Source: Bacteroidota bacterium
GTDB lineage: Bacteria > Bacteroidota > Bacteroidia > AKYH767-A > OLB10
Direction of reading: 5' to 3'
DNA length: 64,000 bases
Assembly (NCBI GenBank): GCA_016721435.1
Contig: JADKIC010000048.1
Coordinates: 1-64,000 of the forward strand
Shown here: one piece after another, positions 28,671 to 38,167 of the stretch
Position numbering within the stretch: the stretch's first letter is position 1
How the letters are laid out: every line of letters begins with the position of its first letter
Translations under genes and position numbers: made by a program
The notes under the pieces: model-generated
Databases searched by the model: none
Seen by the model: the letters and a program-made list of their open reading frames with translations, nothing else
What the model was told of the DNA's origin: nothing

Positions 28671-31600
28671 ATGAAACCATCTTTAGATTACTTCCGGATG
28701 ATCCGACTTATTCTTTGCTTTTATCTCCTGCCATTTACTGCTGCTGCAGACGGAAGTTGGCAACAATTAAACAGTTTTCAATATGGAGCCAGAGCCGGGA
28801 TGTTTTACTTCCAGATCGGCTCCAAATGTTTTGCAGGCGGAGGAACAAACGGGAGTACCTTTTATAATGAATTCTATGAATATTTCCCGGCCACAGATAC
28901 CTGGCAACCCAAAGCCCCACTTCCAATGATTGGATTGGCATACGGGGTTGGATTTGCTATCAATGGGAAAGGGTACGCGGGGATAGGTCAGGGAAGTAAT
29001 GCTTCTGCCGGTAATGCTTTTTTGAATACGACCCCTGAAGTAACACATGGACACAAAAGACCACTTTCCCCGGTGTAGAACGTACGCTCGCCATAGGTGT
29101 GTCATGTAATGGAAAAGGATATGTTGGCACCGGGGAAGCATTTGCAAATAATCTGTTGCTTGGAGATATGTGGGAATATGATCCAGGAAATAATAGTTGG
29201 ATGCAAAAAAATGGAATGCCGAATAATTATTGTAAAAGGGGCGCGGCTTCCTTAATAGTAAACAATAAAATAATAATAACGGGTGGTACAGATATTCAAA
29301 GTTTTGATACCTTTGAATATAATCCACAAAATGATAACTGGACGATAAAAAATAATTTATATTGTCAGAATAACTCCAGTAGTCTTCTTCATTCGAAAGG
29401 AATTACTTTGAATAACGAATACTATGCGATTGGAATTTTCACAACATGTGTGCCTTTATCTGCATATTGTTTGGCTTTCGGACCTGTCCTCTCACAGAAT
29501 TTGTTTCAAAGTATAATGCGGCCAATGATTCATGGCAAGAAATAAACAAATTTGTAAATGAACATCCTTCTTTTTTGCTACAGGACATGGTAGTTTTCAC
29601 TTATAATAATCACATCATTATTGCCACCGGATATTCAGGCAGCGCTAATGTGGCGGAAGTATGGTCCTTTGATCCTGAATTTGATTTAACTAATATTATA
29701 ATGCCAGAGATAATCTGCCATAATAATTCATTTGAATTAGAATATGAAGCGACTGGTTTCCATCCTGGAAACGTTTTTACTGCTCAGCTAAGTGATAGTG
29801 GAGGGAACTTTTCTGCACCTACCATTGTAGGATCGATTTCTACATCTTCAAGTGGATCAATTCCTCTTTCATTTCCGGGTAATCTCCCTGATGGGGAACA
29901 TTATCGAATGAGAGTTGTTTCATCAAATCCTTTTTATACTTCATCCACATCGGCTTGCATTGCGCTCTCTTCAAACAATACCGGCAGTATCACTTCATCC
30001 GGTCCTCTGGCCATATAAGGATGAATTTGTAACATTAACATCTCCGGAGGGAGCTGAATATTTATGGAGTACAGGATCCATATCTCAAAGTATTGATGTA
30101 TCCGAACCGGGAACTTATACTGTTACAGTTGATGCAAATACCGGTTGTGCCACTGCACTCGCTCCTGTTACTGTCACTCAACTTGGCAACGGCACCAGCA
30201 AAGGCATTGAATGGAAAAAGCACTTCCCGGGGACAGGAACCAGCGGAAGAGCAACTGCTATTCAACAAACACAAGACGGAGGATATATATCAGGAGATAC
30301 AGCTGGCTGGCAAAAGTTGATGCCAGTGGTGTAACCCAATAGGAGACGACATCTTTAAACGGGATTAGCATCAGTCATCTGCAGCAAACTCAGGACGGAA
30401 ATTATATCCTTGCAGGAAACATTGGTGGTGTTAGTGATTTATGTATTGCAAAAGCTGATTCAATTGGTCAGATAATTTGGATGGTGAATTACGGTACACC
30501 GGGTGGTTATGAATCAGCGAATTTCATTAAAGAATGCTCCGATAAAGGATTTATCGTTACAGGTTACAACGGCGGCACTTTTCCCAGCAATGCCACTTCA
30601 GATATATGGGTCTTGAAAACGGATTCGCTAGGGGTTCTTATTTGGGATCAAACCTTCTCGGGCTCTTTGTCTGAAGAAGGAAAATCAGTGGATATCTGTC
30701 TGGATGGCGGTTACATTGTTTCGGGACAAACTAATTCAAGTACCGGTATTGGAGCAGGGAATCACGGGGGTTATGATGAAATCGTACTTAAATTAGATGC
30801 TACAGGTAATCTCACCTGGGTAAAAGTTTTTGGAGGATCAAATTCTGATTTTGGGAATTCGGTAATCAGCTTGCCGGATGGAGGATTTATCTTAGGAGGC
30901 AGCACTGAATCTACCAATGGGGATCTTGATGATGATGGGCTGCATTATGGAAGCTATTGGTTGAAAAAATTAGATGCATTGGGAAATATTGAATGGTCAA
31001 AAAGATATGGAAGTGGAAGTTGTAGATTAAATTCACTGGTAAGAAGTCCGGATGGCCATTTAGTTATGGCGGGAAATGTAGTTACAAATCCTCCGGTTCC
31101 CTCCATTGCCGAAGCCTATGGCACATTTCATTTTGAAGATTTCTGGATTATAAAAACTGATGCTGCCGGAAATATCATTTGGAAAAAAGTAATAGGCGGA
31201 AACAACAGAGATTATTGTCAAAGCGTAACCTGCACCAATGATGGATGGATCGCTGTTGCGGGATTTACCAATTCAAACGATGGCTACTTTTCTAACTTAG
31301 TGGGAAACTATGACAACTGGGTTTTTAAATTGAAGAATGTTGCTCATATTTCCGCCTTCGCAAACAACTTTGAAATCTGCGGCGCCAATCCTCTGTTATT
31401 AACTGCAAGTCCAGGGAAGCAATTATCTCTGGAGTTCAGGGGCTACTACGCAGCAAATTTCAGTAACAACTGCTGGTACATATTCTGTAACAGTGGATGA
31501 TTGCAACCCGAGTGATCCGGTTCAGGTAATTATTTCACCAATTAGTCCATATTCCATTTGCGCGGATGTAGACAATGACGGGTATGGTGGCCAGGTTAAT

Positions 31601-32386
31601 TGCCAGGATTTTTGCGGAATAAATATACCAGGCGGATTCTCTGATAATAATTCAGACTGCAATGATACAGTTCCGTCTATTAATTTAGATGCAATAGAGG
31701 TATGTAACAGTATTGATGATAACTGCGATGGTTTTGTGGATGAAAATCTGGATATGGATGGAGATGGTATTTGTGAAAATAATGATAATTGTCCTGACAC
31801 TCCCAATTTTGATCAGACTGATACCGACATGGATTTAATCGGTGATGCTTGTGATAATTGTATTAATCACTTCAATCCCTTGCAGGAAGATTTAGATTAC
31901 GATACTATTGGAGATGTTTGTGACAATTGTATTGATGTAGATGGGGACGGCTATTGCAATACTCAGGACTGCGATGATCAGAATGATCTCATTTACCCGG
32001 GTGCACAGGAAATTTGCAATACATTAGATGAAAACTGCAATATGATTGTTGATGAGAACTGTAAAATCGGGTTGGTAATCGGTGTTTATTATGAAGGTGC
32101 TTATTCAGGGCTTTTTGCTATGTTACCCGTACTCGACCCATTGAACGCGCCATTTATTTTTGACTCCATAACTGTGTCCTTAGCATCAATAGTTTCACCT
32201 TATGCAATTGTTGCAACTTATACCTGCGCAGTAAATATTTTTGGCACCACTGAAACGATCTGGCTTCCGCCGGGATATCAAAATCAATCTTACTATTTAA
32301 TCGTTAAACATCGCAATTCAATAGAAACATGGAGTAAAACTCCTTTGCTGTTTAGCGACCTTACCTATTTTGATTTCAGATTCTAA
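28671..32386 (+). pseudogene. Mosaic surface protein: Kelch, Ig-like, propeller, TSP3/MopE and shared C-terminal module; several frameshifts
   Basis: One secreted protein of about 1,230 residues, now in six frame pieces. Order: signal peptide; Kelch-type repeats (PATDTWQPKAPLPMIGLAYG, NSWMQKNGMPNNYCKRGAASLIVNN); an Ig-like region; a WSTGSISQSIDVSEPGTYTVTVDA segment (30055-30150); repeats of the type QTQDGGYI...KVDATGNLTWVKVFGG (about 30240-31340), probably a second propeller; then TSP3 and MopE-like metal-binding repeats (CNSIDDNCDGFVDEN, DNCPDTPNFDQTDTDMDLIGDACDNC); and a C-terminal module ending YLIVKHRNSIETWSKTPLL...FDFRF. The breaks (about 29050, 29450, 29990, 30320, 31430) each change frame by a base. 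The product is probably exported and displayed; Ca2+ binding is expected from the Asp-rich repeats. Confidence 0.75.
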
Positions 32387-32420
32387 TCAACTATCATTTC
32401 AAAAGAATGTTGTACCGCCC

Positions 32421-33732
32421 TCACTTAATCACATTAATCTCCGACCAGTTCAACTTCAGATCATTAAAAACCTGCTGCTCGGGACGCTTCTTCGTGGTAT
32501 AACGCTTTGCGGTTTCGACAGGTGTTGAGTTAGACGTTTTCAATTTGTTTATTGCCAATACGCCCTCGATATCAAAACTGGAATTATCATTCTTTGAAAA
32601 CATTCTTTTCTTCTCCACCTGAATGTTCATGTTAAATTGCATGGCATTGGGATACCATCTATCATTGACCTGCTGAAAACTGATGGAACTTTTGAAGGTT
32701 GGATTTTCAACTCCTATTCCCATCACAAATAGCACAGGTCGAACCAACGTAGGAATCGAATAGCTGCCTTTCGATTCGATTTTTACGATAGCATTGCTGG
32801 CGATATCGAGATAGATGAATCCTTCTTCACGAACACGATCCACCTTGCCTTTCGATTTATACTGAATAACCATCAGGGCCGCATTGTTATAGCTGGATGA
32901 TTTGGCAAATGCATACGTGTAGTTTTTAAATTCATTGCTGTCGAGAAAATTATCCGGGTCCTTAAAAATATCGGCCATCTTCAGCAGATTTTCCGGTCCT
33001 CCAAACACTTCTCCGATCTTAAGACTGTCTTTATCATCTTTCGAACTTTTCTTTTCAACCGGCTTCCCTTTCTTCACTGCTTTCTCTTCTCTCCTTTTTA
33101 TCTTTTGCTTCGTCCTTTAAACGCTCCTTCTTCATAAAAGCCAATTCAGTTAAATCATTCGCTTTCCGAAAGAGCATTAACTGACTTTGATTTTTAACGG
33201 TATCCTGAAAGGCGGGATAATACGTTTTAAATACACCTTCATGCGAACGCAGGAAACTACCATTCTCCTGAATAATCTCTCTGTAATAGGCGGTGGATTC
33301 AAAGGGATCGAGGGGATAATTTGCCTTGCGCGACTGCATCGCCAGCTTGATATAATAGGTTGGCGGCAACGGACGAATAAGGACTTCCTTCAGGTCGATA
33401 GAAGTTGGCGTAAGGGAAACTTGCAAACGGGACTGAACAGCATCCAGCGAAAAGGATTTAAAGGAATAGCCAAGAAATGTAATCAACAAAGAATCCTTGC
33501 CAATAGAATCGGGTATATGCAATTCAAATTCGCCGGAGGCATTGGTAGTAGTACCCACCAGACTTTTCTTCAAAGTCACTGTTGCAAAGGGAATCGGTTC
33601 CTTATTGGAAGCATCAGAAACAGTTCCGCTCAATACCTTTCCCTGTTGTGCGACAAGAAGATGATTTCCTCCCAAAATCAGGAAAAAAATACCGGCTTGC
33701 AGGAGCAAAATCAATTTACTTTTATTCGACAT
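32421..33732 (-). pseudogene. CarboxypepD_reg-like domain outer-membrane-associated protein, one frameshift
   Basis: About 437 residues with an N-terminal signal segment (LILLLQAGIFFLILGGNHLLVAQQ). Residues about 32-110 form a carboxypeptidase regulatory-like domain: VLSGTVSDASNKEPIPFATVTLKKSLVGTTTNASGEFEL, as at the N-terminus of many Bacteroidota surface proteins. The rest is beta-rich and unassigned (YYREIIQENGSFLRSHEGVFKTYYPAF; AIVKIESKGSYSIPTLVRP). The frame breaks in the Lys/Glu-rich linker near 33065, an A/G-rich run. There is no TonB-dependent barrel here, so this is not a SusC protein. Envelope location is inferred. Confidence 0.75.
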
Positions 33733-33906
33733 AATTGTTGTTAGGGCTATTCTTCCTGATAAAAATAAACAATAAATTTTAAATCTGATTCTTTATGACG
33801 AATAGACCAGCCCTTTCAACCCAATTTGAATAAGAGAAATATGAACGTGAATCGATATGGACTTGTCCACTGTAGCTAGAGCCTACAAGCGACTCTATTT
33901 ATTCAT

Positions 33907-34830
33907 TTACACCAACGTAATATCAAACTGCACGAGGTCGATAAACTGCTGCACCCGCTCATCCACTTCACTATCGGTCAAGCTCACAATTCTTTCCAGG
34001 CCGAATTTCTCCACACAAAATGAAGCCATCGCAGAGCCATAAATGACACCACGCTTCATCGCTTCAAAAGAGATATCGCCGGAGTTGTGGAGATGGCCAA
34101 TGAATCCACCCGCGAACGTATCTCCCGCGCCGGTCGGATCAAAAACATCTTCTAACGGCAAGGCAGGTGCGTAAAACACATTATTTCCGTGGAACAACAA
34201 TGCACCATGTTCACCCTTTTTAATAATCAGGTACTTCGGACCCATCGTCAGGACTTTACGTGCTGCTTTTACAAGAGAATACTCTCCGGTCAACTGCCGC
34301 GCTTCCGCATCATTGATTGTAAGGACATCCACCATAGAGATCATCTTCAGCAAATCATTCAAAGCGATTTCCATCCAGAAATTCATGGTATCCATGACCA
34401 CCAGCTTCGGACGTTTCTTCAACCGTTGCAACACCGACATCTGAATACTGGGCATGAGGTTACCCAGCATCAGGAATTCACAATCCTGGTATTCGTCCGG
34501 AATAATCGGGTCAAAAGTGCTGAGTACATTCAGTTGCGTATCGAGTGTATCACGCGAATTCATATCCTCGTGGTATTTCCTCGCCCAGAAAAACGTTTTT
34601 TCGCCCTTTTTAATTTGAAGACCACGGGTGTCGATACCACGGTTTTGCATCATCGCAATGGCTTCTTCCGGAAAATCTTCTCCCACCACAGAAACGAGGT
34701 TGATATTCTTTTTAAAATAGGAGGCGGACATAGATGCATAGGTAGCAGCGCCGCCGATGATTTTATCTGTTTTTCCGAAGGGCGTTTCAATGGCGTCGAA
34801 GGCGACGGTACCGATTACGAGGAGGCTCAT
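33907..34830 (-). CDS. PfkB-family carbohydrate kinase
   Basis: 307 residues, cytoplasmic. The N-terminus MSLLVIGTVAFDAIETPFG and GGAATYASMSASYF hold the sugar-binding part; DVFDPTGAGDTFAGGFIGHL is the PfkB signature 2 with the catalytic Asp. The enzyme should phosphorylate a sugar, nucleoside or related alcohol with ATP; substrate cannot be told. Proteins of this exact type are often listed as 'sugar kinase' in Bacteroidota. Frame intact; start at 34830 is the first Met of the domain. It diverges from the T9SS substrate gene at 35111. Confidence 0.92.
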   Translation of the reverse strand: MSLLVIGTVAFDAIETPFGKTDKIIGGAATYASMSASYFKKNINLVSVVGEDFPEEAIAMMQNRGIDTRGLQIKKGEKTFFWARKYHEDMNSRDTLDTQLNVLSTFDPIIPDEYQDCEFLMLGNLMPSIQMSVLQRLKKRPKLVVMDTMNFWMEIALNDLLKMISMVDVLTINDAEARQLTGEYSLVKAARKVLTMGPKYLIIKKGEHGALLFHGNNVFYAPALPLEDVFDPTGAGDTFAGGFIGHLHNSGDISFEAMKRGVIYGSAMASFCVEKFGLERIVSLTDSEVDERVQQFIDLVQFDITLV

Positions 34831-35091
34831 GAGAGGAGGATTAACTTTAGGGCTTTTTGCCGCCTGCGAAATTACTCAGGAACGGCATATCTGCAAGCTA
34901 AAATCTCATATTGTTTTCGGGAAATTTAAAGATAAAGAAATTCCAGACTGTTCGGACACACTTTACTACTCTTTAATGTGTCTTGTTTATTCATCCTACA
35001 CCCATCAAAAGAAACTGTATATCTGCTCAAAATCATGTACTTTAAATGATTGAGATCAATAATTACAACTTGAAAACCCTATATTTTTGTC

Positions 35092-35099
35092 AAAATACT
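35092..35099 (+). promoter_or_regulatory. Bacteroidota -7 box (TATTTTTG)
   Basis: TATTTTTG fits TAnnTTTG and lies 11 bases before the ATG at 35111. The 280-bp region upstream is the divergent spacer to the PfkB gene and has no other feature I can support. Confidence 0.45.
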
Positions 35100-35110
35100 A
35101 AATACTGCCA

Positions 35111-35992
35111 ATGAAAAAATTATACCTACTCCTCATTACCTTTTCCCTCATTAACACAATCTGCACAGCGCAAAGCATTCCCAACAGCGGATTTGAAAAC
35201 TGGACCAATATGGGTACCTATTACGAACCGGATGGTTGGGGGACACTCAACAGTCTGACTTCGGCTCTTTCGGTTTACACTGTTACCAGAGGCAACCCCG
35301 GTAATCCAGGTTCCTATTATATCAAAGTCACCAGTAAAAATGCAGGCGCGATGGGTGTTGTTCCCGGTATAGCCGTAAGTGGAAACATTAATTCTGCCTC
35401 TATGACACCCGAGTCCGGCTTTCCATTCAGCCAGCGACCCGCCACTCTCACCGGAAGCTGGCAACATATGATTTTTGGAAGCAGCCAGGGATATATCGAT
35501 GTACTGCTGACAAGATGGGATGGCAACCAGCGTATTGTTGTAGCCAATGCTCATCGTACACTCACCGGTATGGCCATGAATTGGGCAACCTTTAACATTC
35601 CATTAAACTATTTGGATGGCAACAATCCGGACAGCTGTATGATCGTTCTTGCAGCCAGCGGTGCACAGCCCACCAACGGAGATTACTTGTGGATAGACAA
35701 TATGACTTTTAGCGGCACTGTGACCAACACAGAGGAACAAGACATGACAGCCGGTATGCAAGTGTTTCCAAATCCTGTGAATGAAAAATTGACGTTGCAC
35801 CCAATTGAAGGACAAGGCAAAATCAGTGAGTTAAAAATCATGGACATTAGCGGTAAGGTAATAATGCAGTTTCATGATAGCCGGAACACCACTGATATGA
35901 CTCTTGAAGTCCGCGATCTTCCGAAAGGAACTTTCCTGCTTTCAGGTCGCAAAGACGAACACATATTCCTGTTAAAATTTATCAAGGAATAA
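35111..35992 (+). CDS. Secreted protein with T9SS type A sorting domain
   Basis: 293 residues. A signal peptide (MKKLYLLLITFSLINTICTAQ) is followed by SIPNSGFENWTNMGTYYEPDGWGTLNSLT, a start common to secreted carbohydrate-module (PCMD-like) proteins, with a beta-sandwich body to about residue 205. The last 80 residues are a T9SS sorting domain: VFPNPVNEKLTLHP, LKIMDISGKVIMQF and DLPKGTFLLSG. The protein should pass the outer membrane by type IX secretion. A binding rather than catalytic role is likely; no active-site motif is visible. Frame intact. Confidence 0.85.
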   Translation: MKKLYLLLITFSLINTICTAQSIPNSGFENWTNMGTYYEPDGWGTLNSLTSALSVYTVTRGNPGNPGSYYIKVTSKNAGAMGVVPGIAVSGNINSASMTPESGFPFSQRPATLTGSWQHMIFGSSQGYIDVLLTRWDGNQRIVVANAHRTLTGMAMNWATFNIPLNYLDGNNPDSCMIVLAASGAQPTNGDYLWIDNMTFSGTVTNTEEQDMTAGMQVFPNPVNEKLTLHPIEGQGKISELKIMDISGKVIMQFHDSRNTTDMTLEVRDLPKGTFLLSGRKDEHIFLLKFIKE

Positions 35993-36096
35993 TAAAGTGG
36001 GTGAAAATTGCGATTGTTTTAAACACAGATTGTAAATGGAAGAGGAAGAATAATTTATATTTTCTACATGGTCCTTCTTTACGTGGCAAGAACACG

Positions 36097-37041
36097 TTAT
36101 TTGAATATTTCCAGTCGATTTTTAATGAGATGAATGTATTTCTCTTTAAATTCTTCGGAGATAAAACTCATCTTAATAAGATCCATCCAGGCTTGTTCTG
36201 CGCTCAGCATTTTATTCAAAATATTTAATTGTTGCTTTTTCTCCAGTTTTAATGTTGTGAAAGCATTGATAAAATCAGATTTCTTTATTTTATGCTTTTT
36301 ACCATTCAGGTTTAAAGCGGTTTCTTCTTTATCCGCCGGGTTTACCATAGTTGTAGATACTAAGTCATATGCAGGCGACAAAACAACGCCAACATTGGGT
36401 AATCGAATGAGCGAAAAATTTTTTAAGTGCATATCTGCATTGCCGGTGATGAAGGAAAACACAACACTCTCAAAAAAATTCACAACATCAAGACCCGGAT
36501 GGGATGAATACTTTTGAATCGCTTTTGCTATCTGCTCATAACTTCCCTGGTATTTATTTTCTGTGAGCCGTTCTGTAAGTTGACACATGTCTTCCATATG
36601 CAACTTTGTTTTATTTATCCTGTCAATTCTTTTCGTCACATAGGCCAGATTTCCGGATTGGAGTCTGATTAAACTATGGGGTACAGTTTTTATTTTTACA
36701 ACTTCTGCCAAATGCATCGTTAAATCCTCCACCTCCGGTAATTGAGGATAATGTGGTGTAGGCGGCTTAAGAATAAATCCTCCCCAAAGGCCGGCTATTG
36801 TAAAACGTTTAGTAGAATCCGCATCCTTTCCGGATGTTAAATGTAACGATAGTTTGGGCTGAACCCCGGTGACCGAGGTATGACTTCTAATGACCTCTTC
36901 AGCCATTTTCTCCAGGTCATTTTCAGTGTAAGGTAACAGTGGAGTCCTGGTATCGCCAAACATTTTCTTGCTGCACGCTGCATGAAAGTCGTTGTCGGTT
37001 TCTGCCAGGGGTTTATAACAAAACAAACATCTTCTGATCAT
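36097..37041 (-). CDS. HipT-like Ser/Thr kinase toxin with N-terminal zinc-ribbon-like motif
   Basis: 314 residues resembling the HipA C-terminal kinase lobe. Seen: TSVTGVQPKLSLHL (Gly-rich, ATP-side loop), GNADMHLKNFSLI (catalytic Asp and metal-binding Asn) and SPAYDLVSTTMV (second metal-binding Asp). The first 25 residues hold C5-x2-C8-x11-H20-x2-C23, a zinc-ribbon-like arrangement that E. coli HipA lacks. The HipA N-subdomain is missing here and is encoded by the preceding gene. The ATG overlaps the stop of that gene as ATGA. By analogy with HipBST of E. coli O127:H6, it should phosphorylate a tRNA synthetase or related target and stop growth unless neutralised; the target is unknown. Confidence 0.85.
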   Translation of the reverse strand: MIRRCLFCYKPLAETDNDFHAACSKKMFGDTRTPLLPYTENDLEKMAEEVIRSHTSVTGVQPKLSLHLTSGKDADSTKRFTIAGLWGGFILKPPTPHYPQLPEVEDLTMHLAEVVKIKTVPHSLIRLQSGNLAYVTKRIDRINKTKLHMEDMCQLTERLTENKYQGSYEQIAKAIQKYSSHPGLDVVNFFESVVFSFITGNADMHLKNFSLIRLPNVGVVLSPAYDLVSTTMVNPADKEETALNLNGKKHKIKKSDFINAFTTLKLEKKQQLNILNKMLSAEQAWMDLIKMSFISEEFKEKYIHLIKNRLEIFK

Positions 37042-37373
37042 CCGATGGAATCGTTATGAGGATGAACGCTAACAGCTCCTATGCAATCTTTGCAACATGC
37101 CAATAATAGTCCCATTCGATCGCGGGGATTAAGCTTCCAGTTTTTTTCTGCAATGTCCAATAGCCATCCTTCAGGAATTAAGCCATCAAAGAATGGAAAT
37201 AATACCTGAGCACTATATTTATCTTTTCTTAACGGTAAAGTTAAACTTACCGGCTCTGCGGATGAAGATTTTAAATAAGCTTCATCATAGGTAAAATGAT
37301 ATCCATTCTCATCCTGAATTAAAACACCTGCCTTGCTTTTATTGTATCTTATTTCAGCCTTTTTAACGATCAT
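37038..37373 (-). CDS. HipS-like protein (HipA N-terminal subdomain)
   Basis: 111 residues matching the N-terminal subdomain of HipA: AGVLIQDENGYHFTYDEAYL, PVSLTLPLRKDKY, LFPFFDGLIPEGWLLDIAEKNWKLNPRDRMGLLLACCKDCIGAVSV. It is translated between HipB and HipT, overlapping HipB by 11 bases and HipT by 4, so production of all three is coupled. In the known E. coli HipBST system the separate HipS acts as the antitoxin of the kinase; the same is likely but unproven here. Both junctions are clean stop/start overlaps, unlike the one-base breaks elsewhere in the window, so this is a true split and not a damaged hipA. Confidence 0.85.
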   Translation of the reverse strand: MIVKKAEIRYNKSKAGVLIQDENGYHFTYDEAYLKSSSAEPVSLTLPLRKDKYSAQVLFPFFDGLIPEGWLLDIAEKNWKLNPRDRMGLLLACCKDCIGAVSVHPHNDSIG

Positions 37374-37575
37374 TTTCCCGGTTCTTTAATTCAACGGCGC
37401 CCACTTCAAAACCGAATAAATTCAGTACTTTATTTACTTTATCGAGTTTCAAGGATTCTTTACCTTGTTCCAGTTCACGAATAAAGCGTAAGCCGATGCC
37501 GGCCTTTTCCGCTAACTCCGGTTGTGTCAAGTGAACTGAATGTCTTTTCAACTTTACAAATTCATTTAGCCTCAT
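37363..37575 (-). CDS. HipB-like helix-turn-helix repressor
   Basis: 70 residues from the ATG at 37575 (MRLNEFVKLKRHSVHLTQPELAEKAGIGLRFIRELEQGKESLKLDKVNKVLNLFGFEVGAVE). It is an Xre/Cro-type HTH protein, with recognition helix around LRFIRELEQG. I prefer this start to the longer frame from 37605, because the longer one would read through operator 1. It should bind the palindromes just upstream and autoregulate the operon with HipS and HipT. Confidence 0.85.
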   Translation of the reverse strand: MRLNEFVKLKRHSVHLTQPELAEKAGIGLRFIRELEQGKESLKLDKVNKVLNLFGFEVGAVELKNRENDR

Positions 37576-37578
37576 TTT

Positions 37579-37717
37579 TATACCTTTTCGGGTGTAAATA
37601 TACAAATTTTTACATATTTATACCCGAAAAGGTATAAATATGTAAAAAAGGCTATATTTATACCTTTTCGGGTATATATTTTGTGACTTATGAAAAAATA
37701 ATACCCCTTCGGGTATA
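37579..37717 (-). promoter_or_regulatory. Four palindromic operators upstream of hipBST
   Basis: Near-identical 18-bp palindromes of the form tatacc-N6-ggtata occur at 37579-37596, 37619-37636, 37659-37676 and 37700-37717. The first three starts are exactly 40 bp apart and the last 41 bp. The second is in the opposite orientation of its centre (cccgaaaa rather than ttttcggg). E. coli HipB binds TATCC-N8-GGATA, so these are probably HipB operators. Site 1 lies 3 bases upstream of the hipB ATG. The 40-bp spacing would place dimers about four helical turns apart. Confidence 0.85.
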
Positions 37718-37809
37718 AAATAAAAACAACTAATACTTTAATAGGCGGTCTATAAAAATTTGAAATAATGCTCCTAAGCATGGATGGTGCTTTAAAATAT
37801 CTGCAAAAA

Positions 37810-37866
37810 TGCTCTCAGGCCATCCATGAAGTGTACTTCGCTCTACTTCATTGACGCTTCAGGGCA
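37810..37866. repeat. Hairpin repeat, family H (copy a)
   Basis: Inner arms atgaagt (37826-37832) and acttcat (37845-37851) flank gtacttcgctct; weaker outer arms are tgctctcag and cttcagggca. The layout and words match the hairpins at 43831, 44283 and 44748, so this is a diverged family member outside the GIY-YIG cluster. Confidence 0.65.
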
Positions 37867-37921
37867 TTACAGATTAATTATTCCGGTGCAGGCAAGTATT
37901 TCTCTACTGCCCAACCGTTAG

Positions 37922-38091
37922 TTACGGCATCGTAAAATCAACATTCGTCGTATTCGTCATCGTGACCGGAAGTTTGCTCCAGGTCTCTATAACGTTGCGG
38001 GATTTCACACAAACATAGTAGGCATTGCCGTACAGCGAATTGGGAAAAGGCACCACTGCGGTACCGTTGATATTCAGAATCACCTATTCAA
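37922..38091 (-). pseudogene. Orphan fragment of the KHRNSIETWSK C-terminal module
   Basis: On the minus strand this reads VILNINGTAVVPFPNSLYGNAYYVCVKSRNVIETWSK, then LPVTMTNTTNVDFTMP and a stop at 37922. It matches the last 50 residues of the mosaic protein ending at 32386 and of the giant protein ending at 45234. An in-frame TAG immediately upstream (about 38092) and no start codon show it is a remnant of a once larger surface-protein gene whose 5' part is gone. Confidence 0.75.
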
Positions 38092-38167
38092 AAGCATCTA
38101 TGTTGGCAGCAGAAAAAAGTGATGAATATAAATTTTCAATATCTTACCGCCATTATTAAAATCACAC

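Noticed and set aside
36097..37373. HipS and HipT as one hipA broken by a sequencing frameshift
   Set aside because: The 4-bp ATGA overlap, proper start, and the zinc-ribbon-like N-terminus of the kinase indicate separate genes.
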